Assembly (NCBI GenBank): GCA_044450465.1
Contig: JBIOJB010000029.1
Coordinates: 1-29,105, forward strand
Origin: JBIOJB01 sp044450465
GTDB lineage: Bacteria; Chloroflexota; Dormibacteria; Dormibacterales; Dormibacteraceae
DNA: 29,105 nt
Direction: 5' to 3'
Made by a program: the position numbers and the translations under genes. Numbering within the stretch: position 1 is the stretch's first letter; each line of letters opens with the position of its first letter. A model generated the notes under the pieces. That model made no database searches and had not been told where the DNA came from. It saw nothing but the letters and a program-made list of their open reading frames with translations. Below, piece after piece: positions 15,501 through 22,809 of the stretch.

Positions 15501-16877
15501 TCAAGACCCAGCCCCAACCACCGCCACCAGCCGTTCCAGGACTCGCTGCCGGCGGAGCCTGGAGGCGAAGTATCTCCGGGCGCTGGGGCTCTTTTTCAGC
15601 TCCTCGATCTGGTCTTTGAGCTCATCGTCGCCGCTGGCCTCTTCCTCGAGAAACTTGAGCACGTCCTCCTCCGATGGGTCCAGGCTCTGCTGCCGGGCGT
15701 ACTCGGCCAGCACCAGATCGACCTTGAGCCGGGATTCGGCGCTCGGGGTTTCGCCGGCCATCCACTGGTCGATCGTCTTCCCCATGTACTCGAGATAGCG
15801 CTCGAGCTTCAGGCCCTGCCGGTTGAGGGTGCGCTCCATCGACTCGAGCTGGCTCGCCAGCTCACGGTGGATGAGGGCTTCCGGCACCTCCACCGACGAC
15901 GATTCGACGAGCTCGTGCACGATGTCCTGCTCGTGCTCCAGCTTCGTCATGGCGGCGGCCGACTCCTCGAGCTGCGACCTCACGGCGGACCGGTAGGCTT
16001 CCACCGTTTCCTGGGCCCCTTGACTCAGAGTCCTGGCCAGCTCGTCGTCCAGAGCAGGCAGGATCTTCTCCTTCACGCCCTGCACCTTGACCTTGATCGT
16101 CGCTTCGCGACCGGCGAGCTTCGGCTCCTCGTAGTCGTCTGGGAACTTGACCGTCGCTTCCCGGTCCTCACCTGCAAAGGCCCCCGGCAGGGCTGCCAGC
16201 AGCTCGGGTAGCAGGACGCCCTCCTTGACATCCGCCTCCATGGCCTGGCGCGTCTCCGATTCGACCACCTCGCCATCCACCTCCACCCGAACGTCGATCA
16301 CCGCCATGTCGCCGGTCCGCACCTCGCGCTCCACGGGCGTGATCTCGGCCATCGGCAAGCGCACGTCTTCAAGCCGCCTTTCGACCATCGCGTCGGTGAC
16401 CTCGACCTTGCGCGCGGCGATCTTGATGGCGGACGCGTCGCCGAGCTTCACCTCTGGCATCACGCTGATGGTCGCCTTGAGCTTCGCCGGCCGACCGCGG
16501 TCGAGCTCAAGCACCTCGACGTCCGGGTTGTCGATGGGGTCGATGTCCTTTTCGGCCAGCGCCCGCTGGACGGCGTCCGGCACCAGGACTTCGACGACCT
16601 CTTCACGCAGGACGCCCGGGCCCAGCCTGGCTTCGACCAGAGCTTTTGGCGCCCGGCCGGGCCTGAACCCACCGATCTTCGCCCGCGACGTCAACCGGTT
16701 CAGCACGCGCTCATAGGTGGCGTCGACCGTGGCGGCTGGAACCTCGATCGTCATCCCGACCTGACTTTTCGGCAGCCGCTCCACTTCGATCGCCAGGGAT
16801 GGAGACTTCTCGTCCGCGGGCGGGCTGCTCTTGGCCACGCCGGCCGGGGCGGAGCTCGATTTGGTGCGGTCGGGCAT
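15501..16877 (-). CDS. tig: Trigger factor, ribosome-associated chaperone and peptidyl-prolyl isomerase
   Basis: 458 residues. A 25-residue polar lead precedes the ribosome-binding domain, marked by KIGGFRPGRAPKALVEARLG (about 67-86), the GFRxGxxP signature that docks on L23. A central FKBP-type domain (about 180-270, TGDMAVIDVRVEVDGE... FPDDYEEPKLAGREATIKV) and a C-terminal helical domain follow (about 275-450). It receives nascent chains at the exit tunnel. Start ATG at 16877 lies 6 nt after TAGAAT. In transcription order it precedes clpP, the zinc-finger gene and clpX, a conserved folding/degradation neighbourhood. Confidence 0.95.
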   Translation of the reverse strand: MPDRTKSSSAPAGVAKSSPPADEKSPSLAIEVERLPKSQVGMTIEVPAATVDATYERVLNRLTSRAKIGGFRPGRAPKALVEARLGPGVLREEVVEVLVPDAVQRALAEKDIDPIDNPDVEVLELDRGRPAKLKATISVMPEVKLGDASAIKIAARKVEVTDAMVERRLEDVRLPMAEITPVEREVRTGDMAVIDVRVEVDGEVVESETRQAMEADVKEGVLLPELLAALPGAFAGEDREATVKFPDDYEEPKLAGREATIKVKVQGVKEKILPALDDELARTLSQGAQETVEAYRSAVRSQLEESAAAMTKLEHEQDIVHELVESSSVEVPEALIHRELASQLESMERTLNRQGLKLERYLEYMGKTIDQWMAGETPSAESRLKVDLVLAEYARQQSLDPSEEDVLKFLEEEASGDDELKDQIEELKKSPSARRYFASRLRRQRVLERLVAVVGAGS

Positions 16878-16883
16878 CGCGCG

Positions 16884-16889
16884 ATTCTA
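16884..16889 (-). promoter_or_regulatory. -10-like hexamer TAGAAT before tig
   Basis: The minus strand reads TAGAAT, six bases (CGCGCG), then ATG of tig. There is no room for a Shine-Dalgarno sequence, so a leaderless mRNA is implied. No clear -35 at 16-18 nt upstream. Confidence 0.55.
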
Positions 16890-16935
16890 CGTGCCGAAGG
16901 CCACCCGCCTCCGGCCGGGCTCCGGTCGCGTGCGG

Positions 16936-19158
16936 CTAGGCCGGGCTCGGGAGCGGGCTGGCGGGCACCGGGCCGGTCCCGGGATCCGACGGGACGACGT
17001 ACACCGGCAAGCTCGGAGTCGGGCTTGGCGGGTTGTCCCCTGCGAGTCGTGGAACGCTGGTCGTGTCGCTCAGGAACCAGCTGTTGTTCGGCCCGGCGAC
17101 CACGTCGGCCGGCTTGTCGAACCAGAGATCCGCAGGCACCCCGGCCAGGGCCTGGTCCATGAACGAGTGAAGCCCTGGCGACACGACGTAAACGGCGTCC
17201 AGGCCGACTTTCATCGTGTGATTGTTGCCAAGGACGTCACCCACCCACATGACTGCGGCAAGCGTCGGTGTGAACATCACCGTCGATCCGTCTTTGAAAG
17301 CGTCCGACGTGCCCGTCTTCGCGGCCACGGTGTGGTCCGGGAAGTGGAGCGGGTTGAGCGGGCCAAACAGAGGGCGGTTGTTGTTGTCGGACATGATCTT
17401 GCCGATGATGAACGCCACGCCGGGGTCGATTGCCTGGTGCGCTCGCACATCCGCGTTGGTCTGGTACAGAACGTTGGAGTGCGAATCGGTCACCTGCAGG
17501 ATCGCCTCCTGCGAGTGGTACACGCCCAGGTCGGCGAAGGTGGATATGCCCGCCACGTGCTCCATGAGGGTGATTGGGTAGCCGCCCAGGGTGAGGCTGG
17601 GACCGTACAGGTCCGTGGCGGCCTGAGTGTCGTAGGGGCCGGTGCTGTCAGGTCCGGAGTAGCGCGGAAAGACGCCCATGCTTCGCATGAAGGTCAGAAC
17701 CGCCGGCACGCCGATCGAAAGCTCGACCTTGACGGCCGGGATGTTGAGCGAGTTACCGAGACACTGCCTGAGCGGCAGCACACCATGGGTCTTCCCGTCG
17801 TAGTTGACGAACGAAACCGAGGAATACGCGTCCTTGTAGACAAGTGGGCTCGGGCCGTCGTACACGGGCGTGTCCATCGTCGCCGCGCGGGCGTTGATGG
17901 CCGCCGCGTAGTTGTACGGCTTCATCGAGGAGCCCATGTTTCGCGGCACCAGCGCCCAGTTGTACTGGCCGGCCGGCGCGTTGTAGTCGGGAGACCCGAC
18001 CATGACGAGGATCTCGCCCGTCTTCGGGTCCTCTGCCACCAGCGCGGAGGAAAGCCGCCCGTTGGGGTCGGCTCCTCCCGGGAGGTACTTCTGGTAGGCA
18101 TAGGTGCCCGCCGCGACCGGCCCCTGGCCCATGTCGTAGGCAAAGTTGGTGCGAACCGCCGACTCGCCTATCTGCTGCAGCCTGTAGTCGAGCGTGGTTT
18201 TGACGTTGAGCTGCTGGACCCCAGGCTGGAATCCCAGCTGGCGCAGCTCGGTCAGCACGTAGTCGACGAAGTGGGGCGCCAGGAAGCTGTTGGTCGGCGG
18301 TTGGTAAACGAGCTTCTCCGCGAGCGCCTTGTCCATGTCCGCCTGCGCGATGAAGTTCGACCTCACCATCGCTGCCAGGACCTCGGTCTGCCGCACCCTG
18401 GCCGCGTCCGGGTTCAACGTCGGGTTGAACTCCGTAGGTGCCTGGGGCAGCCCGGCCAGCACCGCGGCTTCCGCGAGGTCGAGCTTGGACGCGGGGATAT
18501 GGAAGTAGCTTTCGGCGGCGGCCTCGACTCCGTACGACTGAGAGCCGTAGAAAGTCTTGTTGAGGTAGAGCTCCATGATCTGGTCTTTCGAATACGCCTG
18601 GGTCAGCTCATAAGCGAGGGCGATCTCAGAGATCTTGCGAGTGATGGTCTGGCTCGGTGTCAGGAACAGCTGCTTGGCGAGCTGCTGCGTGATCGTGGAG
18701 CCACCGCCGACGATGTGCCCCGCGCGCAGGTTGTCGAGTGCCGCGCGAATGATGCCCTGGATGTCGAAGCCCGGGTTCGTATAGAACCCCCTGTCTTCGA
18801 TCGCCACCGTGGCCTGGACCATGTAAGGAGAGATGTCCTTCAGCTTCACCGCGAGGCGGTGGTCGCCGTGATTGCACTCGTCGGCGAGCACCACTCCGTT
18901 CCGGTAAGTGATCAGCGTGTCACCCGCGAAGGCCGCGCTGTCCAGCCCTCGGATCGACGGCAGACCGTCCAGGAACGTCTGGGCATACGCGTCGGCGGCG
19001 AAGCCGACCACCAGCAGGCCGACGACCAGGACGCCAAACCACCGCAGACGCGCGACGCGGCGCCGGTGCTGCCCGATCGGAGACCAGCCGGCGTGGATTC
19101 GCGCGCGGGGACGGTGTCCGCCTCTGGTTCTGACCTTTTCTGGAACGCGCTTATTCAC
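16936..19158 (-). CDS. Class A penicillin-binding protein (PBP1A type), bifunctional
   Basis: 740 residues. A cationic cytoplasmic head and one signal-anchor helix (about 40-58) lead into a GT51 glycosyltransferase with Glu121 in AIEDRGFYT, GGGSTITQQLAKQLFL (about 151-166) and KISEIALAYELT. A transpeptidase follows, with the nucleophile in SSMK (Ser410, Lys413), SLN in LGNSLNIPAVK, and KTGTS at 614-618. A Pro/Ser-rich tail ends the protein. It polymerises and cross-links peptidoglycan outside the membrane. The GTG at 19158 is the first codon of the frame that keeps the anchor; TAGGAT (19175-19180) could be its -10. It is divergent from a peptidoglycan-bridge enzyme. Confidence 0.93.
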   Translation of the reverse strand: MNKRVPEKVRTRGGHRPRARIHAGWSPIGQHRRRVARLRWFGVLVVGLLVVGFAADAYAQTFLDGLPSIRGLDSAAFAGDTLITYRNGVVLADECNHGDHRLAVKLKDISPYMVQATVAIEDRGFYTNPGFDIQGIIRAALDNLRAGHIVGGGSTITQQLAKQLFLTPSQTITRKISEIALAYELTQAYSKDQIMELYLNKTFYGSQSYGVEAAAESYFHIPASKLDLAEAAVLAGLPQAPTEFNPTLNPDAARVRQTEVLAAMVRSNFIAQADMDKALAEKLVYQPPTNSFLAPHFVDYVLTELRQLGFQPGVQQLNVKTTLDYRLQQIGESAVRTNFAYDMGQGPVAAGTYAYQKYLPGGADPNGRLSSALVAEDPKTGEILVMVGSPDYNAPAGQYNWALVPRNMGSSMKPYNYAAAINARAATMDTPVYDGPSPLVYKDAYSSVSFVNYDGKTHGVLPLRQCLGNSLNIPAVKVELSIGVPAVLTFMRSMGVFPRYSGPDSTGPYDTQAATDLYGPSLTLGGYPITLMEHVAGISTFADLGVYHSQEAILQVTDSHSNVLYQTNADVRAHQAIDPGVAFIIGKIMSDNNNRPLFGPLNPLHFPDHTVAAKTGTSDAFKDGSTVMFTPTLAAVMWVGDVLGNNHTMKVGLDAVYVVSPGLHSFMDQALAGVPADLWFDKPADVVAGPNNSWFLSDTTSVPRLAGDNPPSPTPSLPVYVVPSDPGTGPVPASPLPSPA

Positions 19159-19307
19159 GGTTGGTAAGCATGTGGATCCTAGGTTTCAACGGCGCTACAA
19201 ACGCCCGGGACCAGTCGCTGGTTACGCGCCGATCGCCCATCACCTTACCGCGCAGGCCCGACGGGCGGCAACCGGGGGGCGCAATTGCCGCAGGTTACGA
19301 TTTCGGT

Positions 19308-19355
19308 GTGTTGAAGCGAACCAGAGGTTCCCGCGTGCGCGAAGGGGGCGACTGA
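19308..19355 (+). other. Possible leaderless 15-codon leader frame ahead of the FemX-like gene
   Basis: GTG at 19308 lies 6 nt after TACGAT (19296-19301), the leaderless pattern seen elsewhere in the window. Its frame reads M-LKRTRGSRVREGGD and stops at TGA 19353-19355, overlapping a CTG (19352) of the FemX-like frame as CTGA. A G5 run at 19344-19348 lies just before: one additional G would fuse this start to FemX. It may be a leader peptide, the displaced true start of FemX, or chance. Confidence 0.3.
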
Positions 19356-19390
19356 CACAGATCACCCCGATCGAAGGCGAGCTGGCCGAG

Positions 19391-20389
19391 GTGAAGGACG
19401 AGCCTGCATGGGAGCAGCTGGTTTCCCGGCAGCACTTTGCCCCATTTCTGCAGAGCTGGCACTGGGGTGAATTCCAGAAAAGCCAGGGACATGCGATCCA
19501 CCGCGTCGCGTACTTTCGCAATGGAGAGCCGGTCGGAGCGGCGCAGGGCGTGATCACCCGCTCGAGATACGGAACGATCTTCTACGTGCCCTATGGACCT
19601 GTGCTGGACTGGTCCGATCAAGCCCTCGCCAGGGCCTTCCTCATGAAGTTGGTGTCCGTGGCCCGCGCGCGGGGTGCCGATTACCTGCGAATCGACCCTC
19701 GAGTTGAAACGTCCCCGGCCACGCGATCGATCCTGGAGGAGTCCGGGTTCCGCAAGGCTCCGGTTTTCGTGCAGGCGGAGTTCGATCTCGTGCTCGACGT
19801 CGGCTCGCACACCGAGCAAGAGCTGATGGCCAATCTGCGCAAGACGACGAGAAACCTTGTCCGAAAGGCGACTTCGATTGGTGTGAAGATCGAAACCACA
19901 CGCAGCGCGGAGCGGTTTGACGCGTTTCAGAGCTTGCTTGACGCCACGGCCAAGCGGCACAACGTCACGTTCCAGGGACGGGACTATTTGAGAGCGCAGT
20001 TCGAGAAGATGAGCGAGGCGGGGATCGACGAACTCGTTCTGGCGGAGTACGAAGGCCGGCCCGCCGCCGCGGCGATCATCGCTTTCTACGGTGACAACGC
20101 GTCTTACGTTCACGGCGCCTCGCAGCCAGCGTCGCGCGTTCCAGCCAGCTATCTACTGCAGTGGTCGGCGATTCTCGAAGCCAAGCGCCGCCAGCTCAAG
20201 TACTACATCTTCTGGGGAGTGGCGTCCAACGAGGACCCCAGAAACCCGCTCCACGGCACGACCCTTTTCAAAAGGGGGTTCGGCGGCGAGAGCGTCACGT
20301 ACGTGGGTGCCTGGGACTACCCATTTGGCTCGCGCTACTGGCTGGTCTGGGTGGTGGAGACCATCCGGAGACGGATCCGCCGGCTCTGA
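19391..20389 (+). CDS. FemAB/FemX-like peptidoglycan-bridge aminoacyltransferase
   Basis: 332 residues from GTG at 19391. Two GNAT-like halves are visible: FLQSWHWGEFQKSQGH with GTIFYVPYGPVLDW and ADYLRIDPRVE in the first, then NLRKTTRNLVRKATSIGVKI and YVHGASQPASRVPASYLLQWSAI with YYIFWGVASNEDPRNPLHGTTLFKRGFGG in the second. FemX-type enzymes add amino acids from aminoacyl-tRNA to lipid II. Conserved residues start slightly upstream (ITPIEGELAEV), so the true start is probably the CTG at 19352, placed behind GAAGGGGG, or the GTG at 19308 if a base is missing in the G5 run. It is divergent from the PBP gene, which fits a joint role in wall cross-linking. Confidence 0.87.
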   Translation: MKDEPAWEQLVSRQHFAPFLQSWHWGEFQKSQGHAIHRVAYFRNGEPVGAAQGVITRSRYGTIFYVPYGPVLDWSDQALARAFLMKLVSVARARGADYLRIDPRVETSPATRSILEESGFRKAPVFVQAEFDLVLDVGSHTEQELMANLRKTTRNLVRKATSIGVKIETTRSAERFDAFQSLLDATAKRHNVTFQGRDYLRAQFEKMSEAGIDELVLAEYEGRPAAAAIIAFYGDNASYVHGASQPASRVPASYLLQWSAILEAKRRQLKYYIFWGVASNEDPRNPLHGTTLFKRGFGGESVTYVGAWDYPFGSRYWLVWVVETIRRRIRRL

Positions 20390-20393
20390 CTGC

Positions 20394-20915
20394 TTAGAGT
20401 GCGCCGTCGCGGAGGCGGGCGTGAATCTCGTCTGCGCTGACCAGGCGCTCCTGCCGGGTACCCGGGAAATGAACCCGCACGCCCGGCCTTCCTGGGCTGC
20501 CAAGCTCCCAGCCTGCGCCGTAGAGCTCTGAGGCGCGGGCGAGATCGGTCGCCTGAGCAACCTGCACACCGTCCGTGAAGCTGAGGCTCTGGGTCCGGGC
20601 ACCGGGGTAGCCCAGCCGCACCTCGCCGCCCGTTTTCAAGTTGTAGATGTAGTCGTCCAGCGCGCCCGAGGCGCCGGCCGCAGCCAGCTCGGCCACGGTT
20701 GGCAGCTCGCCGGCCTTCATCGCCGTCTTTACGTCAGCGCGTCGTGCTCGAAGCGCCGCCCGCTCCCGCCGCCGAACCTCGGTCAGGAGCACATCACGCT
20801 CCGCTCGCATCGCGGCGAGCTCCTTCTCGATCGGCCGCATGCGCGCATTGGCTTCATCGATCCGCCGCGGGAGCTCAGCGTCGTCCAGGGCACTCAGATC
20901 CGCCGACACAGTCAC
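20394..20915 (-). CDS. Hypothetical protein with N-terminal coiled coil
   Basis: 173 residues, not recognised. Residues about 8-65 are charged and helical (LDDAELPRRIDEANARMRPIEKEL, then RRRERAALRARRADVKTAM) and likely form a coiled coil. From about 88 the sequence turns to short strands with many glycines (LDDYIYNLKTGGEVRLGYPG, FTDGVQVAQATDL, LYGAGWELGS). No membrane segment, no signal peptide and no cysteine. The start is a GTG at 20915, 27 nt after the stop of the secreted protein gene, so they may be co-transcribed. Its stop lies 4 nt from the stop of the convergent FemX-like gene. Confidence 0.7.
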   Translation of the reverse strand: MTVSADLSALDDAELPRRIDEANARMRPIEKELAAMRAERDVLLTEVRRRERAALRARRADVKTAMKAGELPTVAELAAAGASGALDDYIYNLKTGGEVRLGYPGARTQSLSFTDGVQVAQATDLARASELYGAGWELGSPGRPGVRVHFPGTRQERLVSADEIHARLRDGAL

Positions 20916-20942
20916 GGACTCTAGGAAGCCGCGGGTCCCGCG

Positions 20943-22115
20943 TCAACGCGGCGGCTTCGGCGACCGGCGGCGGAGAGCCAGGAAACCGATACCGGCGCCC
21001 ACGAGCGCGATCAGAAGCACCCCCGCGACGACACCTGGGCCGAGGCCGCTGGCCTGGTTCGTTGGCGTGGGCGCGGCCGTCGCGCCGGCCGCAGGGCTCG
21101 AGGTTGGGCTTGGTGAGGGTGGCTGGTCCATCGTGAACACGAGGTGACCCTCGCCATGGGCCGTGGTCGGGGTGCCGATCAGCGTCATCGGATGGCAGTC
21201 GGGGTTGCATCGAACGTCGATCATCGTCGCGCCACCCTCGCTCGCGCCGAGCAGATCGCCCTCCTGCACACCCGCCGACACCAGTTGCGCGCTGGAGAGT
21301 CGGAGCAAGCTGTCGGTCCCGGGATGCGGACTACCGGCCGTCCCGCGGTCGGCGAAATAAAGGTTGCCGCCCCGCGCGAAACCTGATGGCACAAACGCCA
21401 CCGATTCGACGCCGATGTCTCCGCCCGCCGGAACTCCCGAATCGACCAATTTGGCTGCTTTGCCGTTGGGCCCGATCGACCAGATGACTCCGCTCAACTC
21501 GTCGGGCGCGATGAGCGTGCCGCCGAACCGCCCGAAGGTTGACGGCGCGACCACTAACCCGCCCTCGAAAACCGGAGCCGTGCTCGTGACGAGCGAGACG
21601 CTCCCCTTGCAGTCGATGGCATAGACCGCGCTGTGCCCAGGTAATGGAGCGGTTGCCAGCAGGCGGTGATCAAAAGCGCCCTCTGAGTCGAACGCGATGC
21701 CGTTCAAGCCCGTGGCTGGGATGTTGGCGAACGGAGAAGATGTCTGGCCAAATGGATCGACCACGGTGATGCCGACAGGCGCATGCAGCCGTAGCACGAA
21801 CGTCTCGTCCGGCGCGAAACTGCATCCTGCGGCAGAGTCGCGCAACCCTGGTGAGACCGCGAGATACGCCTCTGCACCCGCGTCGTCGTGGTATCCACCC
21901 TGGCCACCGGCGAATGGAATCACGTCGCCCGCCAGGCTGAGCAAGTAGAGCGCAGCGCTACCGGCCACGACAACGGCACCATGGGTCATCGGACCCCCAA
22001 GGTCGAACACGCCAGGAACCGTTTTCCATCTATCCCAGCTCAGGTTCGCAGGCGGGCCCGCCAGAGTCGGAATGGTCACCAGAGCGATTGCCAGCGAGGC
22101 CAATATCGACGTCAC
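20943..22115 (-). CDS. Secreted, C-terminally membrane-anchored protein of unknown function
   Basis: 390 residues. A short signal peptide (about 1-19) is followed by a glycine-rich domain of about 300 residues with repeated strand-turn stretches (GLNGIAFDSEGAFDHRLLAT, GGLVVAPSTFGRFGGTLIAP, GVESVAFVPSGFARGGNLYF), which look like blades of a beta-propeller. A Pro/Ser/Thr linker (about 332-355), a membrane helix (about 358-378) and a terminal RRRSPKPPR end the protein. It would face outward, anchored by its C-terminus. Cysteines appear as C-N-P-D-C and two others. It is divergent from sufR, and TAATCT lies 7 nt before its GTG. The propeller idea is an inference from sequence rhythm. Confidence 0.75.
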   Translation of the reverse strand: MTSILASLAIALVTIPTLAGPPANLSWDRWKTVPGVFDLGGPMTHGAVVVAGSAALYLLSLAGDVIPFAGGQGGYHDDAGAEAYLAVSPGLRDSAAGCSFAPDETFVLRLHAPVGITVVDPFGQTSSPFANIPATGLNGIAFDSEGAFDHRLLATAPLPGHSAVYAIDCKGSVSLVTSTAPVFEGGLVVAPSTFGRFGGTLIAPDELSGVIWSIGPNGKAAKLVDSGVPAGGDIGVESVAFVPSGFARGGNLYFADRGTAGSPHPGTDSLLRLSSAQLVSAGVQEGDLLGASEGGATMIDVRCNPDCHPMTLIGTPTTAHGEGHLVFTMDQPPSPSPTSSPAAGATAAPTPTNQASGLGPGVVAGVLLIALVGAGIGFLALRRRSPKPPR

Positions 22116-22122
22116 GGGGCAC

Positions 22123-22128
22123 AGATTA
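22123..22128 (-). promoter_or_regulatory. -10-like TAATCT for the secreted protein gene
   Basis: The minus strand shows TTGAAA (plus 22145-22150), a 16-nt spacer, TAATCT, 7 nt, then GTG at 22115. This is a good sigma-70-type promoter giving a leaderless mRNA. The TTGAAA is part of the SufR-type palindrome, so SufR could block it. Confidence 0.6.
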
Positions 22129-22144
22129 GGCTGTCAGCAGGGTA

Positions 22145-22164
22145 TTTCAACGCCGGTGTTGAAA
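22145..22164. promoter_or_regulatory. SufR-type operator palindrome
   Basis: Perfect inverted repeat TTTCAAC-GCCGGT-GTTGAAA, 7-bp arms and 6-nt spacer. Its core is CAAC-N6-GTTG, the binding sequence described for cyanobacterial SufR. It lies between the divergent secreted-protein gene and sufR, 18 nt before the sufR GTG, and covers the -35 region of both directions. Confidence 0.8.
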
Positions 22165-22170
22165 AACTCG

Positions 22171-22176
22171 TAATCT
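22171..22176 (+). promoter_or_regulatory. -10-like TAATCT for the suf operon
   Basis: TAATCT, six bases, then the GTG of sufR at 22183. No Shine-Dalgarno is present, so the suf mRNA would begin at or near the start codon. The matching -35 position (about 22148-22153) falls inside the palindrome. Confidence 0.6.
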
Positions 22177-22182
22177 TGTCTC

Positions 22183-22809
22183 GTGGATGCCAGGCGAGAC
22201 TCGATTCTCGGCTTCCTGAAGGTGCGCGGCCACGCCACGCTGGGCGACGTCGCGTCGCACCTCGAGGTATCGAAGCAGGGCGCCCTGCGGCACCTGGAGG
22301 CCCTGGTGGCCGACGGCTTGGTCACCGTGGCCTCGGCGGACGCTCACCGGCCCGGCCGGCCGGAGAACGTCTACAAGCTCACTCCGGCCGCCGGAGAGCA
22401 CTTCCCGGTCGGGCACCGGGAGCTCACCGGCCAGCTCGTCGAGTTCATGTCGGGTGAGCAGCTGCGGCGGTTCTTTGACCAGCGCGCCGCGCGCCTCGAG
22501 GCGGAGTTTGCCCAGCGCCTCGCGGGGCTAGACTTTGACGCTCGTGTCCACGAGCTCGCCAAGCTGGCCACCGAGCACGGCCACATGGCCGAGGTGGTTG
22601 AGCTCGAAGGGGGCGGGTTGGCGATCCGTCACTGCAACTGTCCCATCCAGGACGTCGCTGCTCGAACCGGCCTTCCGTGCCAGAGCGAGCAGCAGATGTA
22701 CCAGCGACTCCTGGGCACCGAGGTTCGACGTTCGACGTGGATGCCAGAGGCCGCCGACGATTGCACGTATGAGATGAAGATGAAGGAAACGGGGGGAAAC
22801 GTTGGCTGA
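22183..22809 (+). CDS. sufR: SufR-type iron-sulfur-sensing transcriptional regulator
   Basis: 208 residues. A winged helix-turn-helix of the ArsR/DeoR-like type (about 5-68: ILGFLKVRGHATLGDVASHL, VSKQGALRHLEALVADGLV, RPGRPENVYKLT) leads to a helical linker and a cysteine region. The cysteines are spaced C-x12-C-x27-C (NCPIQDVAARTGLPC ... ADDC), with an extra Cys two before the first. SufR proteins bind an Fe-S cluster here and repress suf genes when clusters are plentiful. The cyanobacterial arrangement has a further cysteine between the second and last; here that area has none. It heads the suf operon, has a CAAC-N6-GTTG operator upstream and overlaps sufC by 8 nt. Confidence 0.9.
   Translation: MDARRDSILGFLKVRGHATLGDVASHLEVSKQGALRHLEALVADGLVTVASADAHRPGRPENVYKLTPAAGEHFPVGHRELTGQLVEFMSGEQLRRFFDQRAARLEAEFAQRLAGLDFDARVHELAKLATEHGHMAEVVELEGGGLAIRHCNCPIQDVAARTGLPCQSEQQMYQRLLGTEVRRSTWMPEAADDCTYEMKMKETGGNVG

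Noticed and set aside
19161..19307. Start of a 64-codon frame beginning near MWILGFNGA, reminiscent of carbamoyltransferases
   Set aside because: After about ten residues the sequence is low-complexity and Arg/Pro-rich; the region is the promoter space between two divergent genes.
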